From: Candidatus Nitrosopumilus sp.
Lineage (GTDB): Archaea; Thermoproteota; Nitrososphaeria; Nitrososphaerales; Nitrosopumilaceae
Assembly: GCA_020431995.1 (NCBI GenBank)
Contig: JAGQHE010000026.1
Coordinates: 1 to 37,354 of the forward strand
Direction: 5' to 3'
Length of the DNA stretch: 37,354 bases
How positions within the stretch are numbered: position 1 is the first letter of the stretch; every line of letters starts with the position of its first letter. A model generated the notes under the pieces. The model saw only the letters and a program-made list of their open reading frames with translations. It ran no database searches and was not told the origin of the DNA. This document shows positions 6,561 through 14,049 of the stretch, in pieces. A program made the position numbers and the translations under genes.

Positions 6561-7757
6561 TTATGAACTCAGTCTCTTGAGGTATAATTGAGGTTCCTTA
6601 ATCTCTCTTGTACTTGGTGGGTTTGTTATTATTTTTTTAAATATGTCCTTGCCTAATTTCGCATATGTTATTTTTGTAAATTCCTTACCGATACTTTTTC
6701 GTACTTGATATGACGAAAAATCTGTACCCATAAATGTGGTGAGGTAATTCTGAAAATCCTGATCATCTTTTAGGATGTTTTCTATTGTGAATGCTGCCAT
6801 CCCTTCCATGGCTGTAAATGCCGCATGATGTTGCTGAATTGGAATAAGCCATTTTTTATAAATCCCCAAAAGTTCTGGTATCAATTCTCCTATTTTTGGA
6901 TCAATTTCAACATGTGTAAAAGTCATTACATCCGGTCCAATTTGCTCTATTAGAAAATGATCTGGATTCAAGAAGAAAAATAAGTTTGCTTTTTTTGCAA
7001 ATGGGAAATCATCCGGGACTGTTTGTAACTGGCAATACTCTGATAACTTGTTAATTATTTTGGTATCTAATGATAAAATTATGGTTGCTAACTCCTCATT
7101 AATTCTATTTACGTTCATTGCGGCATTCCTGTTAATTTGCTGTAGGTTCTCTTGTGTGGAATGAATCAACTCTTCTAATACTGCCATCTTTACTGCCCCG
7201 AGATACCCTGAATTCACATCTTCGAATTTTGATTCATATGGTTTCCCTTGCTTATGGAGAATTATTTGTGGATATCTGGATAGAATAAACTTGTTTAAGT
7301 AAATCACAGAATCAAGATAATCCCCATATGTGGTTGTAATTTTAGAGATGTATTGAATTGCATATGTTGAATATACTAAATATTTTGCAGTGTTCTTTTG
7401 CATCAGCTCTGCAATTTTTTTTAGGTCTTCTTTTGCAACTGCATTGAATAGATCCGTGACAAATTGTTTTGATTCACTATCTGCAAAAACTTTGTCTCCT
7501 TTTAATCGCTTAAGCTCTTCTAATTCTGGAAACTCTAACGAAATGTTGTCTGGAACCTTTGTACCTAGAAAATTCTCGACCTTTCCTTTAAATTCTGGTA
7601 AAACCTCTTTTGCAATGTCTTCTAACTCTTTGAATTGTATTTTGTCTGATATGTCTTCTTTAGCCCTGATTGCCAAGTTTATGATCTCTTGCTCTTCATT
7701 AATTTCAACTGAGAGCTGACCAAACAACGCCTCTGCAAATTCCTGAAACTCACTCAA
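6561..7757 (-). CDS. Uncharacterised 398-residue helical protein with zincin-like motifs
   Basis: No family is recognised with confidence. The protein is largely helical and soluble, with no signal peptide or membrane segment. Near residue 195 it reads AVLEELIHSTQENL. About 130 residues later comes QHHAAFTAMEGMAAFTIE. This resembles the layout of gluzincin metallopeptidases (HExxH followed by a distant EGxA), except that the first histidine is replaced by Glu (EELIH). It may be a degenerate or alternative metal site, or only a resemblance. It is the first gene of a two-gene unit with the SirB1-like gene and reads divergently from the methyltransferase at 7852. Confidence 0.75.
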   Translation of the reverse strand: MSEFQEFAEALFGQLSVEINEEQEIINLAIRAKEDISDKIQFKELEDIAKEVLPEFKGKVENFLGTKVPDNISLEFPELEELKRLKGDKVFADSESKQFVTDLFNAVAKEDLKKIAELMQKNTAKYLVYSTYAIQYISKITTTYGDYLDSVIYLNKFILSRYPQIILHKQGKPYESKFEDVNSGYLGAVKMAVLEELIHSTQENLQQINRNAAMNVNRINEELATIILSLDTKIINKLSEYCQLQTVPDDFPFAKKANLFFFLNPDHFLIEQIGPDVMTFTHVEIDPKIGELIPELLGIYKKWLIPIQQHHAAFTAMEGMAAFTIENILKDDQDFQNYLTTFMGTDFSSYQVRKSIGKEFTKITYAKLGKDIFKKIITNPPSTREIKEPQLYLKRLSS

Positions 7758-7851
7758 TTCGTATAAAATCTAAAAATACTACATTTAAGATTACCTTGAT
7801 TTTTATATCAAAGAAATTATTACCTTACAATAATTAATTTGTTATAAGACA

Positions 7852-8724
7852 ATGCTGGAATCAAGTCTTGAGTTCTTCAGATGTGTTAGATGTGGTTCTA
7901 AATTAGAATTAGATGTATTCAAACTAGATAGAGAAATTGAGGAGGGACTCTTGGAATGCAAAAAATGTAATTTAATATTTCCGATTCTTCAGAAAATCCC
8001 TATTTTATGGGATGATTTCTCTGATTATCTGTCCAATCATAAAGTTTTGAGTGGCATTTTGTATAAATCCATCACTTCTGAGAGTCTAAGGAAGTTTGTA
8101 AAGTATTCATTATCAAAAACTGATAAATTCAACAATGATTCAACTATTACTGAGAAACGCTGGTCTCTCATATATCAAAATAGTAGATGCTCAAAATTTT
8201 ACTCGCATATTAAAAACAATCTTGATTTTATAACCCATTCAAATTTTGTATTGGAACATGGCTGCTCTATTGGCATTATGACTTCATGGTTATCTGATTC
8301 GCATCAAATGGTATTTGGAATTGATAGATCATTTGATGCCCTGTTGTATGCTAAAAAATCTTATAAGCACAATCTCGATTATGCTGTGGCTGATTCGTTA
8401 TCGGATGTATTTGGAAAATTCCAATTTGATTTAATATTGGCACTTAATGTTTTAGAGTTAATTGAACCTACTCTATTTCTTAAACAAACATCTGCGCAAA
8501 TTACATCTGGATATTTGGTGATTACTGATCCGTATGATTTTGATAGAGGTGTCAGTTCTGTAAAAACTTCTTTTGATGAGTTTACATTACGAACTAATTT
8601 GGAGTATGCTGGATTCAAAATTTTGCCAAAAACCAGTAAGCCTTCGTTTATTCCTTGGAACTTGAAAGTTAATCCGCGTGCTACTCTAAACTATAAGGTG
8701 GATTTAGTGATTGGCAAAAAATGA
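7852..8724 (+). CDS. SAM-dependent methyltransferase with N-terminal Trm112-like zinc ribbon
   Basis: The first 55 residues form a Trm112-like zinc ribbon with FRCVRCGSKLEL and LECKKCNLIFPILQKIPIL, two CxxC pairs and a typical IPxL ending. A class I methyltransferase domain follows (about residues 120-285) with motif I VLEHGCSIGIMTSWL, acidic motif II FGIDRSFDAL and FDLILALNVLELI. The first glycine of motif I is changed (EHGCS for the usual ExGCG), as often seen in tail-less methyltransferases. The substrate is unknown; built-in Trm112 domains occur in methyltransferases of varied substrates. The ATG at 7852 follows a TATA-like AATTAATTTG about 20 bases upstream. Confidence 0.8.
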   Translation: MLESSLEFFRCVRCGSKLELDVFKLDREIEEGLLECKKCNLIFPILQKIPILWDDFSDYLSNHKVLSGILYKSITSESLRKFVKYSLSKTDKFNNDSTITEKRWSLIYQNSRCSKFYSHIKNNLDFITHSNFVLEHGCSIGIMTSWLSDSHQMVFGIDRSFDALLYAKKSYKHNLDYAVADSLSDVFGKFQFDLILALNVLELIEPTLFLKQTSAQITSGYLVITDPYDFDRGVSSVKTSFDEFTLRTNLEYAGFKILPKTSKPSFIPWNLKVNPRATLNYKVDLVIGKK

Positions 8725-8897
8725 TATTTTTAAATTAAATCTTCAAATTCCTTGAAATAATAGTTGGGAAAAACAATTTTGATTCTTACCATGCAGAATT
8801 TCTTTTATCATAATGTTGATGTCTCTGTTAAGATAAATTGTGATTGTGTCATGCTTCAGTTGGCAACAGTCAAATATTAAAATGACGTGCATTTATC

Positions 8898-9194
8898 ATG
8901 ACATCTATTATCATAATTCCTATACTCTTTGTTGTGATTGCTGGCTTGTCTGGATATCTTGCCTATCGATTTTTTGTCTTTGACTTTATGTGTAAAAGAT
9001 CTGTATCCAAATCTCTTCAAAAATACAATATCCAAAAGACCCCGTCTCAAATAATTAAAGAATATTACAATGCAAAAGGGGAGGAAATATCTGAAAAAGA
9101 AATACGCGGCTTGGAAAAAAATTACAGGCAAAACGAACCTGAACAATTTCTTGTAATGTACGATGCGATAAGAGATAGATACCAAAACAAATAA
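8898..9194 (+). CDS. Small membrane-anchored protein
   Basis: The 98-residue product has one N-terminal transmembrane helix (MTSIIIIPILFVVIAGLSGY, with LAYRFFVF continuing) and a charged cytoplasmic helical tail containing KTPSQIIKEYYNAKGEEISEK. The family is not recognised. The frame, codon use and TM-plus-helix plan look like a real conserved small protein. It is convergent with the SPFH gene, with 17 bases between the stop codons. Confidence 0.7.
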   Translation: MTSIIIIPILFVVIAGLSGYLAYRFFVFDFMCKRSVSKSLQKYNIQKTPSQIIKEYYNAKGEEISEKEIRGLEKNYRQNEPEQFLVMYDAIRDRYQNK

Positions 9195-9211
9195 TCGTTC
9201 TACCTATCTAC

Positions 9212-10075
9212 TTAGGGTTTGATTGGGATCTGAATGAATGGCGTTCCGCTTTCACCTACTACTAGTGGTAATTTACCATCCCATGCCTGTGTTTTCAACC
9301 AATCCAAATAATTTGGATTCTCTGCTAATGCTTTATTGATTATTGCTATTGCTTCTGCCTCTCCTTTAGCTTCTGCAATGTTTGCGTTTGCTAGGCCTAC
9401 AGCATTGGCCTCTGTTTGTCTTGCTTCTACCTCTATCCTCCTCAAGTCATTCTCTGCTCTGAGTGCGTTTTGTTCTGCCTCTACTTTGGATTCAATTGCC
9501 TGAGCGAATAATGGGGAGAATTCAAAATCCGTAATTGAAATTACATCCGTGACTACTTCAAACTGATTCAATCTCTCTCTGATTGCAACTTCAATGTCTT
9601 GTTTAACTAAAGGTCTTTTTGTAATCAATTCTTCAGCATTGTAGTTTGCAGTTACTTGTTTTACGGTTTCTTCAATAGCTGGTTGAATTACCCTATTTTC
9701 ATAATCTAATCCCAAATTTTTGTATAACCTGTGTACCGATTCTTTGTCTGGATGATAGTTTACTGTTACAGTGGTTTCAACTGTCTGTAAGTCTCTTGAC
9801 GCACTACGAGCATCACTTGCATACTTTAGAGTACGAACTTCTACATTGATCACTTCATCCTGAAATGGAACGACAAAATGCAACCCTTCTTCTAATGGTG
9901 GTTGTGTAAGATCTACTGCATTCCAGTGCAAGAGAACACCTCTGTGACCTGCATCTACAATTTTTACTGAAGCCGTTGTTATTACTCCTACTAGAATTAG
10001 AATGATGATAGCTGCTACAATTCCTTTTGCAGCACTCATATTGACACTAACTTTGGGAGATTGATATCTTGACAA
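9212..10075 (-). CDS. SPFH/prohibitin-family membrane protein
   Basis: The 287-residue product has an N-terminal transmembrane helix (about residues 17-38), then the SPFH band-7 domain with VDAGHRGVLLHWN, EGLHFVVPF, VEVRTLKY and TVNYHPD. A long Ala/Glu coiled coil follows (ESKVEAEQNALRAENDLRRIEVEARQTEANA). This is the prohibitin layout. Such proteins form ring- or cage-like membrane assemblies that organise membrane proteases. The frame starts at TTG 10075. A TATA box, GGTATAATA on the minus strand near 10100-10108, lies about 28 bases upstream and supports a leaderless TTG start. The ATG at residue 13 is the alternative. Confidence 0.9.
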   Translation of the reverse strand: MSRYQSPKVSVNMSAAKGIVAAIIILILVGVITTASVKIVDAGHRGVLLHWNAVDLTQPPLEEGLHFVVPFQDEVINVEVRTLKYASDARSASRDLQTVETTVTVNYHPDKESVHRLYKNLGLDYENRVIQPAIEETVKQVTANYNAEELITKRPLVKQDIEVAIRERLNQFEVVTDVISITDFEFSPLFAQAIESKVEAEQNALRAENDLRRIEVEARQTEANAVGLANANIAEAKGEAEAIAIINKALAENPNYLDWLKTQAWDGKLPLVVGESGTPFIQIPIKP

Positions 10076-10182
10076 TAGAAACTGTATGCATTAGCTACTA
10101 TTATACCAATCATAATGAAAAATAATCCATTATTACAATTGATGGCTCAACAAATTTATGACATCCATGTCTGTAAAAATTA

Positions 10183-10587
10183 ATGGCAGATCCAAATTTC
10201 TCGTGGATATACTTGATATTTTTTTTGGCCATTCCATTGGCAAGAATAATTCCTAGGATATTTGCTAAAAGAAGAGTTGGAAATAAAATGCCTGGCATGA
10301 TCCAAGAAAAACAACCTCTATTTCATGTGCCTGAAATGACTCGACCTCAAATCGAATCTTCAAAACATCAAACAAAAAATATGTTGGTTTTGGGTGAATT
10401 AAACAGAGGTTCAAAAACATTTGAGAACATTCAAAAAAATACAGGATTAGACAATAAAGAACTTGACATAATTCTGGAAGATTTGGAAAATAATGGTATG
10501 CTAAAAGTAGAACAAAAACAGGGATTTTTTGGCCCAAAAATTGAATTACATCCAACTGATAAAGGATTCAAGGAATACTATTCGTAA
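10183..10587 (+). CDS. Membrane-tethered winged-helix protein
   Basis: The 134-residue product begins with one transmembrane segment (WIYLIFFLAIPLARIIPRIF, about residues 8-27) and a basic stop-transfer stretch, followed by a linker and a winged-helix domain from about residue 60. The helix-turn-helix reads RGSKTFENIQKNTGLDNKELDIILEDLENNG and the wing reads MLKVEQKQGFFGPKIELHPTDKG. The plan suggests a DNA-binding protein fixed to the membrane, possibly a one-component regulator, though a protein-protein role for the winged helix is also possible. It is divergent from the SPFH gene; the intergenic region (10076-10182) must hold both promoters. Confidence 0.72.
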   Translation: MADPNFSWIYLIFFLAIPLARIIPRIFAKRRVGNKMPGMIQEKQPLFHVPEMTRPQIESSKHQTKNMLVLGELNRGSKTFENIQKNTGLDNKELDIILEDLENNGMLKVEQKQGFFGPKIELHPTDKGFKEYYS

Positions 10588-10801
10588 ATTTAGTAAATTT
10601 TGTGTTGTTTTACTGGTATTCAATCAAAAGATCTCAGATTCATAGATGCAACGATCTATTTTTTGATCTTATGAAAATACGGTGATTGTTTTTAATAATT
10701 TTTAGTGGAGTAAATTCTAAAAAAGTGTTTAAAATAATACTTCTTTTGTGTATTTTTTTTAATTTAACCTGTAGAAATCCAAGTGAAATGTAGTTTGAGT
10801 T

Positions 10802-10888
10802 ATGGCAGCAAAGAAAAAAGCAGCAGCAAAAACAACAACTAAAAAAACAACAGCTAAAAAAACAACAAAGGCTTCAAAAAAGAAATAA
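10802..10888 (+). CDS. 28-residue Lys/Ala/Thr-rich basic peptide
   Basis: The frame reads MAAKKKAAAKTTTKKTTAKK and continues TTKASKKK before TAA, made almost only of Lys, Ala and Thr. It resembles the C-terminal tails of histone H1 and bacterial HC1/HU-tail proteins, which bind DNA without sequence specificity. It stands alone, with a TATA-like AATTTAACC at 10761-10769. A T-rich stretch (10899-10925) follows and could end the transcript. A nucleoid-associated role is inferred from composition only. A larger Lys-rich gene of similar flavour, broken, lies at 36666-36924. Confidence 0.6.
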   Translation: MAAKKKAAAKTTTKKTTAKKTTKASKKK

Positions 10889-10992
10889 TCTTCTGAAGCT
10901 TATTTTATTTTTTCATATTTCTTCTTTATTTCTATATGGTTGAGATTTTTTACTTATGATCAGTTTTATAGTCTCATCAGTTTTAGAATACA

Positions 10993-11127
10993 GTGAAAAC
11001 GTCTACCAAATGCGTTGGTTCTGGTTACTATGTTGCTGATGAATACAAAGATTCTCTGATTGATCATATGGCTTTACTTATGTCTGTGATAAACAATCTT
11101 ACATCTAATTCGTCAGGAGCAAACTAA
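10993..11127 (+). CDS. Small 44-residue protein upstream of ggt
   Basis: A GTG-initiated frame reads KTSTKCVGSGYYVADEYKDS, then LIDHMALLMSVINNL, and ends one base before the ggt start. The two halves look like a short globular start and an amphipathic helix. The AGGAG at 11115-11119 near its end serves as a ribosome-binding site for ggt, so translation of the two may be coupled. No family is recognised, and the start codon is uncertain. Confidence 0.45.
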   Translation: MKTSTKCVGSGYYVADEYKDSLIDHMALLMSVINNLTSNSSGAN

Positions 11128-11128
11128 A

Positions 11129-12760
11129 TTGAATATTGAACATATAGAAAATTCGTTTCGTCCAACTTTGGATAAAAAATGTTCTGTTGCAAAAAAAGGA
11201 ATGGTTGCATCTGCGTTCCCGGATGCAACTAAAGCAGGAGTGGAGATGCTCAAAAAAGGTGGCAATGCTATAGATGCAGCTTGTGCTACTGCATTAGCTT
11301 TGGGAGTATGTGAGCCTCAGGCATCAGGACTTGGAGGGCAATCTATGGCAATTATTCATGTTGATGGTGAATCATACGCAATTGATGGCTCTAGCCGTTC
11401 ACCATCACTAGCTAACTCATCAGTTTACTCCAAAAAGAAAAATCGCCGTCTAGGGTACAAGTCTACTACAGTTCCTAGTACTTTGGCATTGATTGGATTC
11501 TTGCATGAACGATATGGTAGGATAAAATGGCAAAATATAGTTGCACCTTCAATACGTATTGCAAAAAAAGGATACAAAATAACTCAACTTCAACACAACT
11601 TACAAGAGAGAGAACTCAAAAGCTTTCTATCAATAAAATCCAAATCTGGAGCAAAATATTTCTTAAAAGACGGCTTAGTTCCATATGACGTAGGTGATAG
11701 ATTCATTCAAGAGGATCTGTCTGAAACGCTTACTGCAGTTTCGGATTATGGATATCGTGTTTTCTATCAAGGGGAGATAGCCAAAAAAATTGCCCAAGAC
11801 ATGAAAAAAAACCATGGTTTGATTCGAGAAGAAGATTTGGCATATGTCCCTGAACCTCTAATTCGGAAGCCCATTAGCAGAAAATATCGTCACACTACAG
11901 TAGTAACACTACCTCCACCAGCTGCCGGAAGAACCTTGTTGCTTACTCTCATGATGCTGAATCATCTGCCTTCCAAGTTTTTACGTAGCTCAAAACCAAG
12001 TTCATTCCATTTTGTTGCAGAGACATTCAGAAAGGCATTCTTACACAGGATGCAAAGACCATTTAACCGTCATACATATGATCAAATTCAAGATACACTG
12101 CATCTTCAAAGATCATTTGCAAAACAAATGGCTGAATCTATTCATAATTCTATGGATGCTACTTTGCCTATGATTGACCCTGCTTTTGGAAGCGAGGATA
12201 CCACTCATCTCTCAACAATTGATGACGAAGGAAATGCTGTAGGCATTACTCAGTCAATAGAGCTTGCTTATGGTTCAAAAACTGCTGCAAATGGGCTAGG
12301 ATTCCTCTACAATAACTACATGTCTGCATTTGAATTTACAAATCCTAATCATCCGTACTATATACGACCAAATTCTATACCTTGGACCTCAGTTTCACCC
12401 GCCCTAATTTTCAATGATTCTAAACTTTGGATGGTAGTTGGAAGTCCTGGCAGTCAGAGGATTTTTTCCACAATTACTCAATTCCTCTCAAGAATAATCG
12501 ATGGTGATCTGCCTATGAGTGAGGCAATCAAAAGGCCTCGATTCCATTGTTCAATTGGTGGCATTGTTAGCATTGAAGACGGTGGATTCCGTAATGAGAT
12601 AATTGATTTTCTTCGAGAAATGGGATATAAAATTTCTGTAAAAGAAAGATATTCATTTTATCATGGTGCAATCCATGCCGTAATGAAACTTCAAACTCAA
12701 CCTGGTTATCATGGTGTAGCTGAAATAAGACGAGATGGAACAGCTGAGGGGTTGAATTGA
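11129..12760 (+). CDS. ggt: Gamma-glutamyltransferase/hydrolase
   Basis: This 543-residue N-terminal-nucleophile hydrolase of the GGT family shows KGMVASAFPDATKAGVEMLKKGGNAIDAA, EPQASGLGGQ, and the autocleavage site GSEDTTHLS. Thr358 there would become the N-terminus of the small subunit and the nucleophile. Downstream are GNAVGITQSIELAYGS and VVGSPGSQRI, which form part of the gamma-glutamyl pocket. The enzyme hydrolyses or transfers gamma-glutamyl groups. No signal peptide is present, so it should act in the cytoplasm, unlike periplasmic bacterial GGT. The start is TTG at 11129, supported by an AGGAG ten bases upstream. Its stop overlaps the next gene by four bases, forming an operon. Confidence 0.9.
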   Translation: MNIEHIENSFRPTLDKKCSVAKKGMVASAFPDATKAGVEMLKKGGNAIDAACATALALGVCEPQASGLGGQSMAIIHVDGESYAIDGSSRSPSLANSSVYSKKKNRRLGYKSTTVPSTLALIGFLHERYGRIKWQNIVAPSIRIAKKGYKITQLQHNLQERELKSFLSIKSKSGAKYFLKDGLVPYDVGDRFIQEDLSETLTAVSDYGYRVFYQGEIAKKIAQDMKKNHGLIREEDLAYVPEPLIRKPISRKYRHTTVVTLPPPAAGRTLLLTLMMLNHLPSKFLRSSKPSSFHFVAETFRKAFLHRMQRPFNRHTYDQIQDTLHLQRSFAKQMAESIHNSMDATLPMIDPAFGSEDTTHLSTIDDEGNAVGITQSIELAYGSKTAANGLGFLYNNYMSAFEFTNPNHPYYIRPNSIPWTSVSPALIFNDSKLWMVVGSPGSQRIFSTITQFLSRIIDGDLPMSEAIKRPRFHCSIGGIVSIEDGGFRNEIIDFLREMGYKISVKERYSFYHGAIHAVMKLQTQPGYHGVAEIRRDGTAEGLN

Positions 12761-13527
12761 ACCCCCTTCCAATACTACTATCCATTCCTCATGGCGGAAT
12801 AAAAAAACCTCTGGAACTAAATGGTAGTCTGTGTATTACATACAAAGACTTGTTTGATGATTCGGATCCATTTGTTACGGAACTTTATGACTTGGGAGAT
12901 AAAGTTCAGCGCGTGATTAAAACTGATATTGCAAGAGCATTTGTTGATCCTAATCGTTCATTACAAGAACTTCCTCCTGCAAATCCTGACGGTTTGATCA
13001 AAAGCTCTACTTGTTATGGTAAACCCATCTATTCTAAAGGCCTAGAACCAGGTGATTCTCTTAGGGCCTTGCTAATTCAATTATATTATATGCCATATCA
13101 TAATGCGATTAAAAAAAGTATTGAAGAGTTGGATTTACAATTGTGTCTTGACTGCCATTCCATGGCTTCAATCGCACCTAGAATCTCTCCTGACGGAAAC
13201 AAAAAACCAAGACCAAAATTCTGTCTGTCGAATAATGATGGGCAAACATCTTCTCAATATATGATTGAATTACTTGCCTCCTGCATCTCTGAATCATTTG
13301 AGATTGACAAAAATGAAATCTTACTAAATGATCCCTTTCATGGTGGATATATAACTAAAACATACGGGAAGAAACCGTTTCCTTGGATCCAAATTGAAAT
13401 GAATAGGAATTTGTATCTGGCTGAACCTTGGTTTGATATGGATTCTCTTTCCGTTGATCCTTTGCATCTTCATAAATTAAATAAACAGTTTGAATCCTGC
13501 CTCGCTCAATTTTTTTTAAGGCTTTGA
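12757..13527 (+). CDS. N-formylglutamate amidohydrolase family protein
   Basis: The 256-residue product contains the family blocks SIPHGG, KTDIARAFVDPNR, CLDCHSMASIAPR, DPFHGGYITKTYGK and IQIEMNRNLYL. Together these form the zinc-binding and carboxylate-binding site of N-formylglutamate deformylase (HutG type). That enzyme splits N-formyl-glutamate to glutamate and formate, but the wider family includes other N-acyl amino-acid hydrolases. No histidine-degradation genes are nearby. The start is TTG overlapping the ggt stop, with GAGGGG a few bases upstream. The partnership with ggt suggests stepwise release of glutamate from a gamma-glutamyl or acylated compound. Confidence 0.85.
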   Translation: MNPLPILLSIPHGGIKKPLELNGSLCITYKDLFDDSDPFVTELYDLGDKVQRVIKTDIARAFVDPNRSLQELPPANPDGLIKSSTCYGKPIYSKGLEPGDSLRALLIQLYYMPYHNAIKKSIEELDLQLCLDCHSMASIAPRISPDGNKKPRPKFCLSNNDGQTSSQYMIELLASCISESFEIDKNEILLNDPFHGGYITKTYGKKPFPWIQIEMNRNLYLAEPWFDMDSLSVDPLHLHKLNKQFESCLAQFFLRL

Positions 13528-13581
13528 CCTGTCTAGAAAAAATACCAATACATTATTACTAAAAAACACACACATAATCTA

Positions 13582-13977
13582 GTGGAACAGAAAAAATTTA
13601 GCGTATCTGAGTATGAGAAAAAATGCCAAGAAATACTTGATGACGTGGAAATCAGATTTGCAGGACTGTTGGATGAAAATGGATCTATCTTGGCAGGAGG
13701 AACTAAACCCGGAATGAATATGAGGCTAACCCAAGAACAGCTTAATTCTGTTTGCAAGGAACTGGCATCCAGAGTGGCAAAACGAAAAAAATTTGATGCA
13801 GAACTAGGGCATGTAAAATATTCTGCATCTAGAAGAGAACATGTAGTGATAATGAGTTTCCCGATCTATGAAAAAGTGGTTATGATTGTTGCAGAATCCA
13901 ATGTTAACATTGATCGATTGGCATTCAGGGTGATCGGAAAGCTAGGAAGTCAATGGGGGGAATTTGTCGGTAAGTGA
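13582..13977 (+). CDS. Roadblock/LC7-like small protein (probably the thaumarchaeal DUF6659 family)
   Basis: The 131-residue alpha/beta protein has FAGLLDENGSILAGG, ELGHVKYSASRREHVVIMSFPIYEKVVMIVAE and a final helix. The alternation of a beta hairpin with an LDxxGxI turn and a central sheet resembles Roadblock/longin dimerisation modules. It aligns along its length with the protein at 32658-33038. The function is unknown; such modules usually partner small GTPases or signalling proteins. The start is GTG at 13582. It follows the amidohydrolase by 54 bases and may be read from the same or its own promoter. Confidence 0.7.
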   Translation: MEQKKFSVSEYEKKCQEILDDVEIRFAGLLDENGSILAGGTKPGMNMRLTQEQLNSVCKELASRVAKRKKFDAELGHVKYSASRREHVVIMSFPIYEKVVMIVAESNVNIDRLAFRVIGKLGSQWGEFVGK

Positions 13978-14018
13978 ATTATTCTCTAAGTGCTGATCTG
14001 TTTTTATTGGTACAAATG

Positions 14019-14028
14019 TTTATAATAT
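14019..14028 (+). promoter_or_regulatory. TATA box of the PKD-repeat gene
   Basis: TTTATAATAT is centred about 26 bases upstream of the TTG at 14050. That distance places transcription initiation at the start codon and supports this non-ATG start on a leaderless mRNA. Confidence 0.55.
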
Positions 14029-14049
14029 GCTCACTAAGTTAGAAAATAG

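Noticed and set aside
8791-8880. 29-codon frame starting MQNFFYHNVDVSVK before the 98-residue membrane protein
   Set aside because: Very short, no ribosome-binding site and no conserved motif; kept out of the feature list.
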